The translations under genes were made by a program, and so were the position numbers. The notes beneath the pieces were generated by a model that ran no database searches, had not been told where the DNA came from, and saw only the letters and a list, made by a program, of their open reading frames with translations. From the NCBI GenBank assembly GCA_020427155.1, contig JAGQOW010000017.1, positions 1 through 53,597 on the forward strand: DNA of 53,597 nt. Reading direction: 5' to 3'. The stretch is from Planctomycetales bacterium. GTDB taxonomy: Bacteria; Planctomycetota; Planctomycetia; Pirellulales; Lacipirellulaceae. This document shows, piece by piece, positions 1 to 9,047 of this stretch (its first letter is position 1; each line of letters opens with the position of its first letter).

Positions 1-180
1 GGCTACGCTTTGCGGATTGGATCTTCGTCGAGTGCCTAGCTGCGCGTCATCGGGTGAGTACCTCGTAGGCACCTTACTGTCTGGGTGATACGTAGCAGTG
101 CATTCGTCCAGGGCCGCGAATTGCATTTTCCCCGAGTTTCTTAGGGCATAATCGCCCAATCCGCTGTGCCGCGTTCCACT

Positions 181-196
181 TGGCACGCCGCTTGCA
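181..196 (+). promoter_or_regulatory. sigma-54 (-24/-12) promoter of amt
   Basis: The sequence reads TGGCACG, four bases, then TTGCA, with exactly ten bases between the GG (182-183) and the GC (194-195). This matches the RpoN consensus TGGCACG-N4-TTGCW at every scored position. Transcription would start near 207, giving a leader of about 180 bases before the amt start at 387. Sigma-54 control is the classic mode for amt/glnK under nitrogen limitation. I see no convincing NtrC dyad (TGCAC-N7-GTGCA) in bases 1-180, so the activator is unknown, and nothing else was recognised in that stretch. Confidence 0.8.
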
Positions 197-264
197 TCCC
201 ACCCATCACATCAACAGGCGGCTGGGGTCTTCTTACGGATAAGCACGTATTCCACCGGCTGAGA

Positions 265-280
265 AGTGGAGCGCTCCACT
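265..280. promoter_or_regulatory. 16-base perfect palindrome in the amt leader
   Basis: AGTGGAGCGCTCCACT is its own reverse complement. It lies between the predicted sigma-54 transcription start (about 207) and the amt start codon. It could be a protein-binding dyad or a short RNA hairpin. The function is unknown. Confidence 0.4.
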
Positions 281-386
281 CGTTTAGAGCGGGACGCGTC
301 GGCGAGCCAACTATCCCTAGTTGCCGAACGACTTCCTCCCGCACCATCCTTCCCTTCCTTCTGACAAACCATTAAAAGGCGAATCA

Positions 387-1832
387 ATGACAAATCTACT
401 GGAAAGAGGGGGCTTGGCCCTCCTGGCGGCGACTATGATGTCGCTCGTGTTGATCGGCGGGGCCGCACCCAAGGCCTACGCTCAAGAAGCTGAGGCAGCG
501 GCTGCCGAAGAGGCTCCCGCAGAAGAGGCGGCGGCTGCGGACGCCGACTTGGGAGTTGGCTATGCACTGGATAACGCCATGCTGTTCATTGCAGCCATTC
601 TTGTGTTCTTTATGCAAGCAGGCTTTGCCATGGTCGAGGCGGGTTTCAATCACTCGAAAAACGCTGTCAACATCTTGTTCAAGAACTCGATGGACGTTTG
701 CGTCGGGGTGCTGCTGTTCTTCTTCATCGGCTTTGGCCTGATGTACCCAACCTCTTATTCGGGCGATTGGGACAATGTCTCGGGATACTTCGCCTTTGGC
801 GGGTCGGGTTTGAAGGGGTACGAAGCTGCGGCCGATCGAACTTTTAGCCCCGAAGTTGACTGGCTTTTTCAGGCTGTCTTCGCGGCCACGGCGGCTACGA
901 TTGTCTCTGGCGCCGTCGCTGGCCGGATGAAGGTGGGCGCCTACTTGGTTTACAGTGCGGTTCTCACAGGCTTGATTTACCCGATTAGCGGCTACTGGAA
1001 ATGGGGCGGCGGCTGGCTAACCCAGTTTGGCGAAGAGACGGCCGACGGCTTTTCTATGGCATTTCAAGACTTTGCCGGCTCGGCGGTCGTGCACGGCGTG
1101 GGCGGATTTGCCGGGCTTGCCGGTGCCCTGGTGCTGGGCCCGCGGTTGGGTCGTTTCGTCAACGGCAAGAGCATCCCGATGCCGGGGCATAGCCTGCCGA
1201 TTGCGGCTTTGGGCGTGTTCATCCTCTGGTTCGGTTGGTACGGGTTCAATCCTGGCAGTCAATTGGCATTTCAATCGACCGGCGACATTGATGCCACGAT
1301 GCACATTGCCGTCACCACCACGTTGGCAGCGGCTGCAGGTGGGCTCTGTGCGACGCTGCTGAGTTGGTTTTTGTACGGCAAGCCCGACCTTTCGATGGGC
1401 CTGAACGGCATTCTCGGCGGCTTGGTTGGCATTACTGCCTGCTGCGACTGCATGAGCGACAATATGGCAGTAGTAGTTGGCTTGGTTGCTGGCCTGCTGA
1501 TTGTTGCCGGCATCGCCCTGCTCGATAAACTGCAGATTGACGACCCGGTAGGCGCCTGGCCTGTTCACGGCTTGTGCGGCGTGTGGGGCTGCATGGCGAT
1601 CGGCATTTTGCCGAATACCCACTTGGATAGTGGAGCCACGTCGTTCGGCGTCCAGTTGACTGGAACGCTGGCCATATGTGCCTGGTCGTTCATCACGATG
1701 TTCGTTCTGTTCTCGGCAATGAAGGCCTTCAGCTTCCTGCGGGTCTCCGACATCGAAGAGCAGAAGGGGCTCGACGTCAGCGAGCACGGCATGCAAGCCT
1801 ACGGCGGCGGAGGAGCTTTCGCTGCATCCTAG
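387..1832 (+). CDS. amt: Ammonium transporter (Amt/MEP/Rh family)
   Basis: This is a trimeric inner-membrane channel for ammonium uptake. The 481-residue protein starts with a signal peptide (about 1-33, ending AYAQ) and an Ala/Glu-rich linker. About eleven membrane helices follow from residue 55. The twin pore histidines are present: H236 in VVHGVGG and H394 in AWPVHGLCG. The FAATAATIVSGA helix is typical of the family. An in-frame ATG at 321 lies 66 bases upstream, but the ATG at 387 begins the signal peptide directly and is preferred. A cysteine cluster (ITACCDC, about 349-355) sits where many homologues have small residues. The gene has a sigma-54 promoter upstream and a PII gene downstream, the usual amt/glnK pairing in which PII plugs the channel. 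Confidence 0.95.
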   Translation: MTNLLERGGLALLAATMMSLVLIGGAAPKAYAQEAEAAAAEEAPAEEAAAADADLGVGYALDNAMLFIAAILVFFMQAGFAMVEAGFNHSKNAVNILFKNSMDVCVGVLLFFFIGFGLMYPTSYSGDWDNVSGYFAFGGSGLKGYEAAADRTFSPEVDWLFQAVFAATAATIVSGAVAGRMKVGAYLVYSAVLTGLIYPISGYWKWGGGWLTQFGEETADGFSMAFQDFAGSAVVHGVGGFAGLAGALVLGPRLGRFVNGKSIPMPGHSLPIAALGVFILWFGWYGFNPGSQLAFQSTGDIDATMHIAVTTTLAAAAGGLCATLLSWFLYGKPDLSMGLNGILGGLVGITACCDCMSDNMAVVVGLVAGLLIVAGIALLDKLQIDDPVGAWPVHGLCGVWGCMAIGILPNTHLDSGATSFGVQLTGTLAICAWSFITMFVLFSAMKAFSFLRVSDIEEQKGLDVSEHGMQAYGGGGAFAAS

Positions 1833-1842
1833 TACTTCCCTC

Positions 1843-1890
1843 GGACGTGTGCACCAGGTTACCCCCAGTCTCGCCGTGGTGCACACGTCC
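1843..1890 (+). terminator. Terminator-like hairpin after amt
   Basis: A perfect 14-base inverted repeat, GGACGTGTGCACCA at 1843-1856 and its complement at 1877-1890, encloses a 20-base loop. It begins 10 bases after the amt stop and is followed by TTATCATTT. It is a strong stem with only a poor U tract. Confidence 0.6.
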
Positions 1891-2031
1891 TTATCATTTC
1901 GCGGTCCATGATTGGGCTCTGGTTAGTAAGGAATTAAGGGCCATCCACCCTCTGCTGAACCGTCTGTAGATTCCCAGCGAAGTGATCGAAGGCACGGCGG
2001 AGACGAATGAACCATTTCCCGACATCTCAGA

Positions 2032-2098
2032 AGGATACCCCAATGGCTTGGGTAGGTTTTCCGCCTAATCCTGCCCAGGCCGGGGTGTCCTGTTTTTT
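2032..2098 (+). terminator. Second long hairpin with U tract, upstream of the PII gene
   Basis: The outer arm AGGATACCCC (2032-2041) pairs with GGGGTGTCCT (2082-2091). The inner arm GGCTTGGGTAGG (2045-2056) pairs with CCTGCCCAGGCC (2070-2081). A run of six T follows at 2093-2098. The three non-Watson-Crick positions are all U opposite G when read as + strand RNA, and would be A-C mismatches on the other strand, so the + strand is the functional one. It is either a terminator that insulates the PII gene from amt or an attenuator controlling it. Confidence 0.6.
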
Positions 2099-2200
2099 AT
2101 TGCGGATTGCAGATTTGGGACGGCGAATCTAGGATTGACGACGGGACGACGGTCTCGAGCCCACGAGCCCCCAAACATTCCGCCTTCCGAAATCCGCAAT
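2099..2200. repeat. Inverted repeat ATTGCGGATT / AATCCGCAAT flanking the PII upstream region
   Basis: ATTGCGGATT at 2099-2108 is the exact reverse complement of AATCCGCAAT at 2191-2200. The right copy ends 10 bases before the PII start codon. Elements of the type AATCCGCAATTCG are familiar as dispersed intergenic repeats in planctomycete genomes (from general knowledge). The pairing could also hide the ribosome-binding region of the PII gene. Confidence 0.4.
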
Positions 2201-2210
2201 TCGACCCGCC

Positions 2211-2558
2211 ATGAAGCTCATTCTTGCCATTATTCAGCCTAGTAAGCTTGAGGACGTGAAGACGGCGCTCTCTCAGGTCGAGGTCGTCCGGCTGACGATC
2301 ATGGACGTGCAGGGATTTGGCCGCCAGAAAGGTCAGACCGAGGTGTATCGGGGGCGTGAGATCTCGGTGAACCTACTGAGAAAGGTCCAGCTGCAGATTG
2401 CCGTGAATGAGCAGTTTGTCCAGCCGACGATCGACGCGATTATCAAAGGGGGGCGTTCGGGCGAAGATGGGCAGATTGGCGACGGGAAGATCTTTGTCTT
2501 GCCGCTGGACGATTGCATCCGTATCCGCACAGGCGAACGCGGGCCAGAGGCAATCTAA
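2211..2558 (+). CDS. glnK: PII nitrogen-regulatory protein (GlnB/GlnK family) lacking Tyr51
   Basis: This is a cytoplasmic trimeric sensor of 2-oxoglutarate and ATP/ADP that binds Amt and other nitrogen-metabolism targets. The 115-residue length compares with 112 in typical PII. The family blocks GFGRQKGQTEVYRG (T-loop) and IGDGKIFVLP plus IRIRTGE (ATP site) are present. In the T-loop, the canonical YRGAEY is YRGREI, so the uridylylated Tyr51 is Ile and the cyanobacterial Ser49 is Arg; Tyr46 is retained. About three residues are inserted before IGDGK (RSGEDGQ). It sits downstream of amt but is separated from it by two hairpins, so it may be transcribed separately. Regulation probably relies on effector binding rather than uridylylation. 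Confidence 0.93.
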   Translation: MKLILAIIQPSKLEDVKTALSQVEVVRLTIMDVQGFGRQKGQTEVYRGREISVNLLRKVQLQIAVNEQFVQPTIDAIIKGGRSGEDGQIGDGKIFVLPLDDCIRIRTGERGPEAI

Positions 2559-2581
2559 GAGCGACCAGCAAGGAGTCGCTC
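2559..2581. terminator. Small hairpin between convergent glnK and atpC
   Basis: GAGCGAC (2559-2565) and GTCGCTC (2575-2581) form a 7-base perfect stem directly after the PII stop codon. The two genes converge here with a gap of 69 bases. There is no U tract, so termination efficiency is uncertain. Confidence 0.45.
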
Positions 2582-2627
2582 CGTCCCTTGAGTTTCCGGG
2601 CTGTGGCAGCACAGGCCTGGTGAGGCC

Positions 2628-3044
2628 CTAGCGAGGGCGGTTGGCGATACGAAGCTGGGCACGGGCTTGAAGCTGAGACCGATTGCGCGCGGCCATCTGC
2701 TCTTCGCCGAGAGCCCTGGTTTCGAGCGCTTCTTGGAGCTGTTCGTGGGCAGCCTCGCCATCGATCTTGCTCGATTCGATCGCCCGATTGGTGAGGACCG
2801 AAACCAGGTTGTCGGCCACCTGGACAAAACCGCCATCGACGTAATAGCGCGTAGTGTCGTCTTCGCTACGGATTCGTAGTTCGCCGAAGCCCAGCCGGCC
2901 GATCATTGGGCTATGCAGCGGTGCGATGCCCACTTCGCCGTCGAACAATGGCAGTACGACAAACTCAGCCTCGCATTCAAGGACCGTTTCTTCCGGCGTG
3001 ACGACGATGCAGCGAAGGGCGGCAGAGGTGGTTGTATCTGACAT
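2628..3044 (-). CDS. atpC: F1Fo ATP synthase subunit epsilon
   Basis: This is the central-stalk subunit that couples rotation to catalysis and can inhibit ATP hydrolysis. At 138 residues it has the usual length. The N-terminal beta-sandwich carries the family signature, with LPLFDGEVGIAPLHSPMIG around residues 31-49 and YYVDGGFVQV around 67-76. The C-terminal helical hairpin follows. It is the last gene of the atp operon, 107 bases after atpD, and that gap carries a short intergenic repeat. It converges on the PII gene. Confidence 0.95.
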   Translation of the reverse strand: MSDTTTSAALRCIVVTPEETVLECEAEFVVLPLFDGEVGIAPLHSPMIGRLGFGELRIRSEDDTTRYYVDGGFVQVADNLVSVLTNRAIESSKIDGEAAHEQLQEALETRALGEEQMAARNRSQLQARAQLRIANRPR

Positions 3045-3058
3045 CGAGAGTCACCTTT

Positions 3059-3095
3059 GATTAATGACGAATGACGAAGCACGAATGACGAATCG
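3059..3095. repeat. Short tandem/dispersed repeat (GAATGAC units) inside the atp operon
   Basis: The atpD-atpC gap holds repeated copies of the unit AATGACGA on the + strand (from 3063, around 3070, and around 3084), with an inverted partner GTCATTCG near 3132-3139. Strings of this kind are widespread between genes in planctomycetes (from general knowledge). The element separates two genes that are adjacent in nearly all atp operons, and the inverted copy may fold in the mRNA. Confidence 0.45.
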
Positions 3096-3151
3096 GGATT
3101 GACGTTGTTTGATGTGACTTTCGTCACCACCTGTCATTCGAGTTTCGCCAT

Positions 3152-4678
<1,527 letters not shown>

Positions 4679-5560
4679 TTACTTGAGGGCTTCGACGCCG
4701 CCGATCAGGTCCATCAGTTCGGAGGTGATGCGGCCTTGTCGGGCGCGGTTGTATTGCATGCTAAGTTGCTTGATCAGTTCGCCAGCATTTTCGGTAGCTG
4801 CTTTCATGGCCACCATGCGGGCAACTTGCTCGCTGACTGCGGAATCGAGGAAGCACTTGAACAATTTAACTTTGAAACTAGTGGGAACAACCTCCTCGAG
4901 AATGCTTGCGGGTGAGGGCAGGAACTCGTACAGCGAACCGCCCCCGGCTGCTGATTGAGCATCTTCGGCGACATCCAGCGATCCCAAGGGAAGCAGCGTT
5001 TCCACCGCCACGGATTGCCGCGCGATGCTAGTAAACTTCATGTAGACGACGTCCAACCGGTCGAGCTTGCCAGAAACGTATGCTTCCAGATAGCGATTGG
5101 CAATGAGCTCAACCTGCTCAAAAGTGGGCTTGTCTTCGAACTGGGTAAAGGCCTGCTCAAGTGGAATCCCCCGATAACCGAATCCGGCGATGCCTTTCTT
5201 GCCGGAAGCTTCTGCGCTGCAATGGGGGCACTGGGTCTTGAGTTCATCCCAACGATTGAAGCCTGCGCGGAGCAGGCTGCCGTTGAAACCTCCGCAGAAG
5301 CCGCGATTGCCGGTAAGCACTAGCAGCTTGGCGCTTTCGGTCTGTTCGCGTGGCTCGAGCAACGGATGGCTAACTTCCAGACCTGCCTTGGTCAGATCGG
5401 AAACCAACTGGGTAATCCGGTCGGTGTAAGCCGTCGCCGCCGACGCCCGGTCCATCGCCTTCTTGAACCTCGCGGTGGCGATCAATTCCATCGTGCGCGT
5501 GATCCGGCGCATGTTGCGAATCGACTTGCGGCGCTTATCAAGTTCTCTGGGATTTGCCAT
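4679..5560 (-). CDS. atpG: F1Fo ATP synthase subunit gamma
   Basis: This is the rotor shaft of F1. The length is 293 residues, with long N- and C-terminal helices forming the coiled coil. The N-terminal signature KRRKSIRNMRRITRTMELIA (9-28) and the C-terminal block MQYNRARQGRITSELMDLIG are both diagnostic. The middle Rossmann-like domain contains LVLTGNRGFCGGFN. An insertion with two cysteines (CPHCSAEASGKKG, about 116-128) falls in a surface region that varies between species. It lies 40 bases after atpA. Confidence 0.97.
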   Translation of the reverse strand: MANPRELDKRRKSIRNMRRITRTMELIATARFKKAMDRASAATAYTDRITQLVSDLTKAGLEVSHPLLEPREQTESAKLLVLTGNRGFCGGFNGSLLRAGFNRWDELKTQCPHCSAEASGKKGIAGFGYRGIPLEQAFTQFEDKPTFEQVELIANRYLEAYVSGKLDRLDVVYMKFTSIARQSVAVETLLPLGSLDVAEDAQSAAGGGSLYEFLPSPASILEEVVPTSFKVKLFKCFLDSAVSEQVARMVAMKAATENAGELIKQLSMQYNRARQGRITSELMDLIGGVEALK

Positions 5561-5600
5561 GGGAGAGGGTCAGGATTCTGTGGTCGGGTCTGATTGATGT

Positions 5601-7160
5601 TCAAGCAGTTACTGGTTCGGCTTCGGCGACAGGCGCACTGGCAGCTGAGTCTGCGTTTTCGAACTGGGTTTTGAACAGCGCCAGCGCTGCTTCGATCTTG
5701 GCAATGAGTTCGTCGCTCAGATCCTTGGTCTCAACCAGTTCGTCGCGAACCTCCGACTGCTGATCTTTCATGAATTTGACGAATTTCTCTTCCCAATCGC
5801 TCACCTGATCGACGGGAACCTGATCGAGGTGGCCGCGGGTTCCGGCATAGATGACGAGCACCTGGTCGGCCACATGCAGCGGGTTGTAGAGTCCCTGCTT
5901 GAGCAATTCGACCATGCGGTAACCACGGTCGAGGCGGGCCTGCGTGGCAGGGTCGAGTTCTGTCCCCATTTGGGCAAACGCTTCGAGTTCGCGGAAAGCG
6001 GCCAGGTCGAGTCGCAAACCGCCGGCAACTTTCTTCATCGCTTTGATCTGGGCGGCGCCACCCACGCGTGAGACCGAAATACCAGCGTTCATCGCCGGCT
6101 TCACGCCAGAGAAGAACAAGTCGGGCTGCAGGTAGATCTGGCCGTCAGTAATTGAAATCACGTTAGTGGGGATATAAGCGGACACTTCGCCTTCGAGGGT
6201 TTCGATGATCGGCAGCGAGGTAATCGAACCCCCGCCCAAAGCATCGGAGAGCTTGGCTGAGCGTTCCAGCAAACGGCTGTGGCAGTAGAACACGTCGCCA
6301 GGAAACGCTTCGCGGCCGGGAGGGCGCCGCATCAGCAGCGAAAGCTCGCGATAGGCGACGGCCTGCTTGCTGAGATCGTCATACACAACCAGGGCGTGCC
6401 CGCCTGCGAACATGTACTCTTCGGCCATCGCGGTTCCCGAGTAGGGAGCGATGTACTGCAAGGGGGCAGGAACGCTGGCTCCGGCGACGATGACGGTCGT
6501 ATAGTCCATTGCTCCGGACTCGCGGAGTTTTTCGATCACGCCAGCGACGGTCGACTCTTTCTGGCCCACGGCAACGTAGAAGCACTTAACGCCGGAGTCT
6601 CGCTGATTGATGATCGCGTCGATGGCGATTGCCGTCTTGCCCGTTTTGCGGTCGCCAATGATCAGTTCGCGCTGGCCGCGCCCGATGGGGGTCATGGCGT
6701 CGACGGCTTTGATGCCGGTCTGCAGCGATTCGGAAACCGGCTGACGTTCGGCGACGCCGGTGGCGATGGTTTCGACATCGCGGCGCTTGTTGGTAACGAT
6801 AGGACCTTTGCCGTCCAAGGGGTTGCCTAGCGGATCGACCACGCGACCGAGCAGATCGTCGCCTACGGGCACGCTCAAGAGCTGGCCGGTACTGCGGACT
6901 TCTTCCCCTTCGTTGATCTTCAGATAGTCGCCAAGGATAATGACGCCGACCGAGTTTTCTTCCAGGTTGAAGGCCAAGCCATTGACGCCGCTGGAAAACT
7001 CGACCATCTCGCCGGCCATCACCCCCGAGAGACCGTAAACCTGGGCAATACCGTCGCCCACTTCCAGCACTCGCCCGACTTCGCGGACGTCGATATGGGA
7101 GGCAAACTGCTCGATCTCTTTTTGAATGACCGAGGCGATCTCGTCGCTATTAAACTTCAT
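5601..7160 (-). CDS. atpA: F1Fo ATP synthase subunit alpha
   Basis: This is the regulatory nucleotide-binding subunit of F1, alternating with beta in the hexamer. The length is 519 residues. The Walker A motif is [11 protein letters not shown] (about 170-180), followed by [13 protein letters not shown]. The segment [14 protein letters not shown], which carries the arginine finger region, is intact. The C-terminus has a short Ala/Glu-rich tail. The N-terminal VIQKEIEQF helix would contact the delta subunit. It lies downstream of atpH in the standard order. Confidence 0.98.
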   Translation of the reverse strand: MKFNSDEIASVIQKEIEQFASHIDVREVGRVLEVGDGIAQVYGLSGVMAGEMVEFSSGVNGLAFNLEENSVGVIILGDYLKINEGEEVRSTGQLLSVPVGDDLLGRVVDPLGNPLDGKGPIVTNKRRDVETIATGVAERQPVSESLQTGIKAVDAMTPIGRGQRELIIGDRKTGKTAIAIDAIINQRDSGVKCFYVAVGQKESTVAGVIEKLRESGAMDYTTVIVAGASVPAPLQYIAPYSGTAMAEEYMFAGGHALVVYDDLSKQAVAYRELSLLMRRPPGREAFPGDVFYCHSRLLERSAKLSDALGGGSITSLPIIETLEGEVSAYIPTNVISITDGQIYLQPDLFFSGVKPAMNAGISVSRVGGAAQIKAMKKVAGGLRLDLAAFRELEAFAQMGTELDPATQARLDRGYRMVELLKQGLYNPLHVADQVLVIYAGTRGHLDQVPVDQVSDWEEKFVKFMKDQQSEVRDELVETKDLSDELIAKIEAALALFKTQFENADSAASAPVAEAEPVTA

Positions 7161-7254
7161 CGAAGCGCTCCGAATGAATAACTCTCGAAATGTGACTTGT
7201 TAACTTCCGGTAATGGGCGTTTGCCGAAGCCCTCTCCCAATTACTCTGATCTGT

Positions 7255-7899
7255 TTACCCTTGCCCGCTTTGATCTATGAAGTGACTCGGCTGGTTTTGG
7301 ATGGTTTCAATGGCTCTGGCAATCATCGCCTGCCGGGTACGCTCCAAGTTGGTGCGAGTCGAGGCATCGAACACCTTGTCGCCCATCCTGACGACGAAGC
7401 CCCCGATCAGGTCGGGATTGATCTCGGTAGTGACCAGCGGCTCGCAGCCTAGTGCTTTGCCGAGCATTTCGCGGAGTTCATGCTGAAGCTCATGGCTCAA
7501 CTCGCTGGCGGTTTGCACTTGGACCTGGACGCGGTTGTTTTGCAACTCCCACAACGCGCTGGCCGAACGGACCACGTACCGTAATTGCCCCAGCCGCCCG
7601 TGTTTGGCTAGCACCTTTAAGAGGTTAAGAGCAGTTGTCGAGAGCTGACCGGCGAACAACCGGTCGAGCATCCCGAGTTTTTCTTCCTGTGGTACTAGTG
7701 CCGAGTCGAACACCTGCTCGAGCTGAGGATGCTTGTCCAGCACGTCGGAAACGAGCGACTTTAACTCCTTGACGAGCTCACCAGCGTTTTCTCCAGCAGC
7801 ACCGAGGCCTGCCTGCGCATAGACGCGTGCCAGCTTTTCGGTATCGACGTCGAAAACCGTTTCACGGGCGGCGCCGCTCGTTGCAGATCGTTGAGTCAT
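7255..7899 (-). CDS. atpH: F1Fo ATP synthase subunit delta (OSCP)
   Basis: This is the peripheral-stalk connector between the b subunits and the top of F1. At 214 residues it is slightly longer than the usual 175-185. The N-terminal six-helix domain includes YAQAGLGAAGENAGE. The C-terminal signature spans NPDLIGGFVVRMGDKVFDAS, matching the family's I-x-GG-x-x-x-x-GD. It lies 14 bases after atpF. Confidence 0.93.
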   Translation of the reverse strand: MTQRSATSGAARETVFDVDTEKLARVYAQAGLGAAGENAGELVKELKSLVSDVLDKHPQLEQVFDSALVPQEEKLGMLDRLFAGQLSTTALNLLKVLAKHGRLGQLRYVVRSASALWELQNNRVQVQVQTASELSHELQHELREMLGKALGCEPLVTTEINPDLIGGFVVRMGDKVFDASTRTNLERTRQAMIARAIETIQNQPSHFIDQSGQG

Positions 7900-7913
7900 A
7901 GTCGTGGCAACGT

Positions 7914-8606
7914 CTAGTTTTTGCTGGGAATACTGGTAGCAAGCGAGTCGAGGGCTTCGCGCACCAACTGGGTATGCTGATCGGCAGAAAGGTTCTGCTT
8001 CACTACTTTGCTAGCCAGATCAATGGCCAGGTTGGCACTTGTTTCAGCTAGGTTCTTGAGGGCGTTGTCAGCGGCTCGTTCGACGTCGCGCAAGGCACGA
8101 TCGCGTTCCTGATCGGCGGCCTTCTTGGCTTCGGCGAGGATTTGCGTTTTGGTATGCTCCGCATCCCGCCGCGCTTCGTCCAAGAGCTCTCGCACCTCGT
8201 CGGCAGCCAAGGCCAACTTGGCCTCATGCTCGGCAAGCATCTGCTTGGCCTCTTCATGCTTGGCCGCCGCGTCGGCAATATTGCCTTCAATCCGCTTTTC
8301 GCGCTCTTCCAAGGCCGCAGAAATCTGCGGCCAGGCTGTCTTGCCAAGCACAAAGAGCAGCAAGGCAAAGATCACTCCGGTCCAGATCGCCAAATCGGGG
8401 TCGACGGTCAGGGGGTTGGGCTCCTTCGCAGCATGTGCTCCATGGGCATCTTCGGCGCCGTGCGCGTCGCCATCGGCAGGGGCCGCTTGGGCCTCGCCAT
8501 GATGCTCATGGTCGGCATCTTCAGCTAAGGCCGCCTGATGGCCAAACGACCACAAAGACCCGCACGCCAGCAGCAGTAGCAGCGGTAATACTCTTTGAAG
8601 ACTCAT
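7914..8606 (-). CDS. atpF: F1Fo ATP synthase subunit b with exported His-rich N-terminal extension
   Basis: This is the peripheral-stalk stator. The chosen ATG (8606) gives 230 residues beginning with a signal-like segment with a possible lipobox (LLLAC). Next comes a stretch rich in His, Asp, Ala and Glu (about residues 30-63, six histidines). The true b-subunit membrane helix (LAIWTGVIFALLLFVLG, about 71-87) follows, then a long charged coiled coil. In most bacteria the b subunit begins almost at that helix. In-frame ATGs at 8621 and 8618 and an upstream start at 8684 overlapping atpE are possible, so the start is uncertain. The His-rich segment would face the outside of the energised membrane. 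Confidence 0.9.
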   Translation of the reverse strand: MSLQRVLPLLLLLACGSLWSFGHQAALAEDADHEHHGEAQAAPADGDAHGAEDAHGAHAAKEPNPLTVDPDLAIWTGVIFALLLFVLGKTAWPQISAALEEREKRIEGNIADAAAKHEEAKQMLAEHEAKLALAADEVRELLDEARRDAEHTKTQILAEAKKAADQERDRALRDVERAADNALKNLAETSANLAIDLASKVVKQNLSADQHTQLVREALDSLATSIPSKN

Positions 8607-8665
8607 ACGAAAACCCATCATCGCCAGGCGCCCAAGCACTTTGAGCCCTGCAAATTGATCGAGGA

Positions 8666-8983
8666 CTAGTTGAACAACATACAAACGATCAAGGCGAAGA
8701 ACGTCGCCCCTTCGATCAGGGCTGCCGCGATGATCATCGCGGTTTGGATGTTTCCGGCAACTTCGGGCTGGCGCGACATGCTCTCGACGGCCTGTCCGCC
8801 AATGCGGCCAATGCCAAGGCTAGCGCCAATGATCACCAAGCCGGCACCCAAAGCGGCACCCAGGTTCATGCTGAAACCGCCCGCGGCATCACCAGCAGCG
8901 TCGCCTGAGTCTTGGGCCATGGCAGGAGCAACAACCACGAACGCGACCAAACAAAACACGAGTACTTTCATCATCTTGAACAC
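8666..8983 (-). CDS. atpE: F1Fo ATP synthase subunit c with N-terminal signal peptide
   Basis: This is the rotor-ring proteolipid. The 105 residues include an N-terminal signal peptide (about 1-23, ending APAMAQ) and a Gly/Ala/Asp-rich spacer before the usual two-helix hairpin. The polar loop reads ESMSRQPE. The ion-binding carboxylate is E91 in ALIEGATFF. Sodium-type c subunits have Gln at a defined helix-1 position and Ser/Thr after the Glu; here those positions are Ile and Gly, so proton coupling is inferred. The signal peptide is unusual compared with E. coli-type c subunits of about 80 residues. It lies between atpB and atpF. Confidence 0.96.
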   Translation of the reverse strand: MFKMMKVLVFCLVAFVVVAPAMAQDSGDAAGDAAGGFSMNLGAALGAGLVIIGASLGIGRIGGQAVESMSRQPEVAGNIQTAMIIAAALIEGATFFALIVCMLFN

Positions 8984-9047
8984 GGCGAGAAACTCCTACG
9001 TCTGAGAAAACAATGGAAACGGTTACTGCAACGGCAGCGAGTTCAGG

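Noticed and set aside
1017..1886. 289-codon open frame antisense to amt
   Set aside because: It lies entirely opposite a clear Amt gene and its product has no recognisable features; it is a by-product of high-GC codon use.
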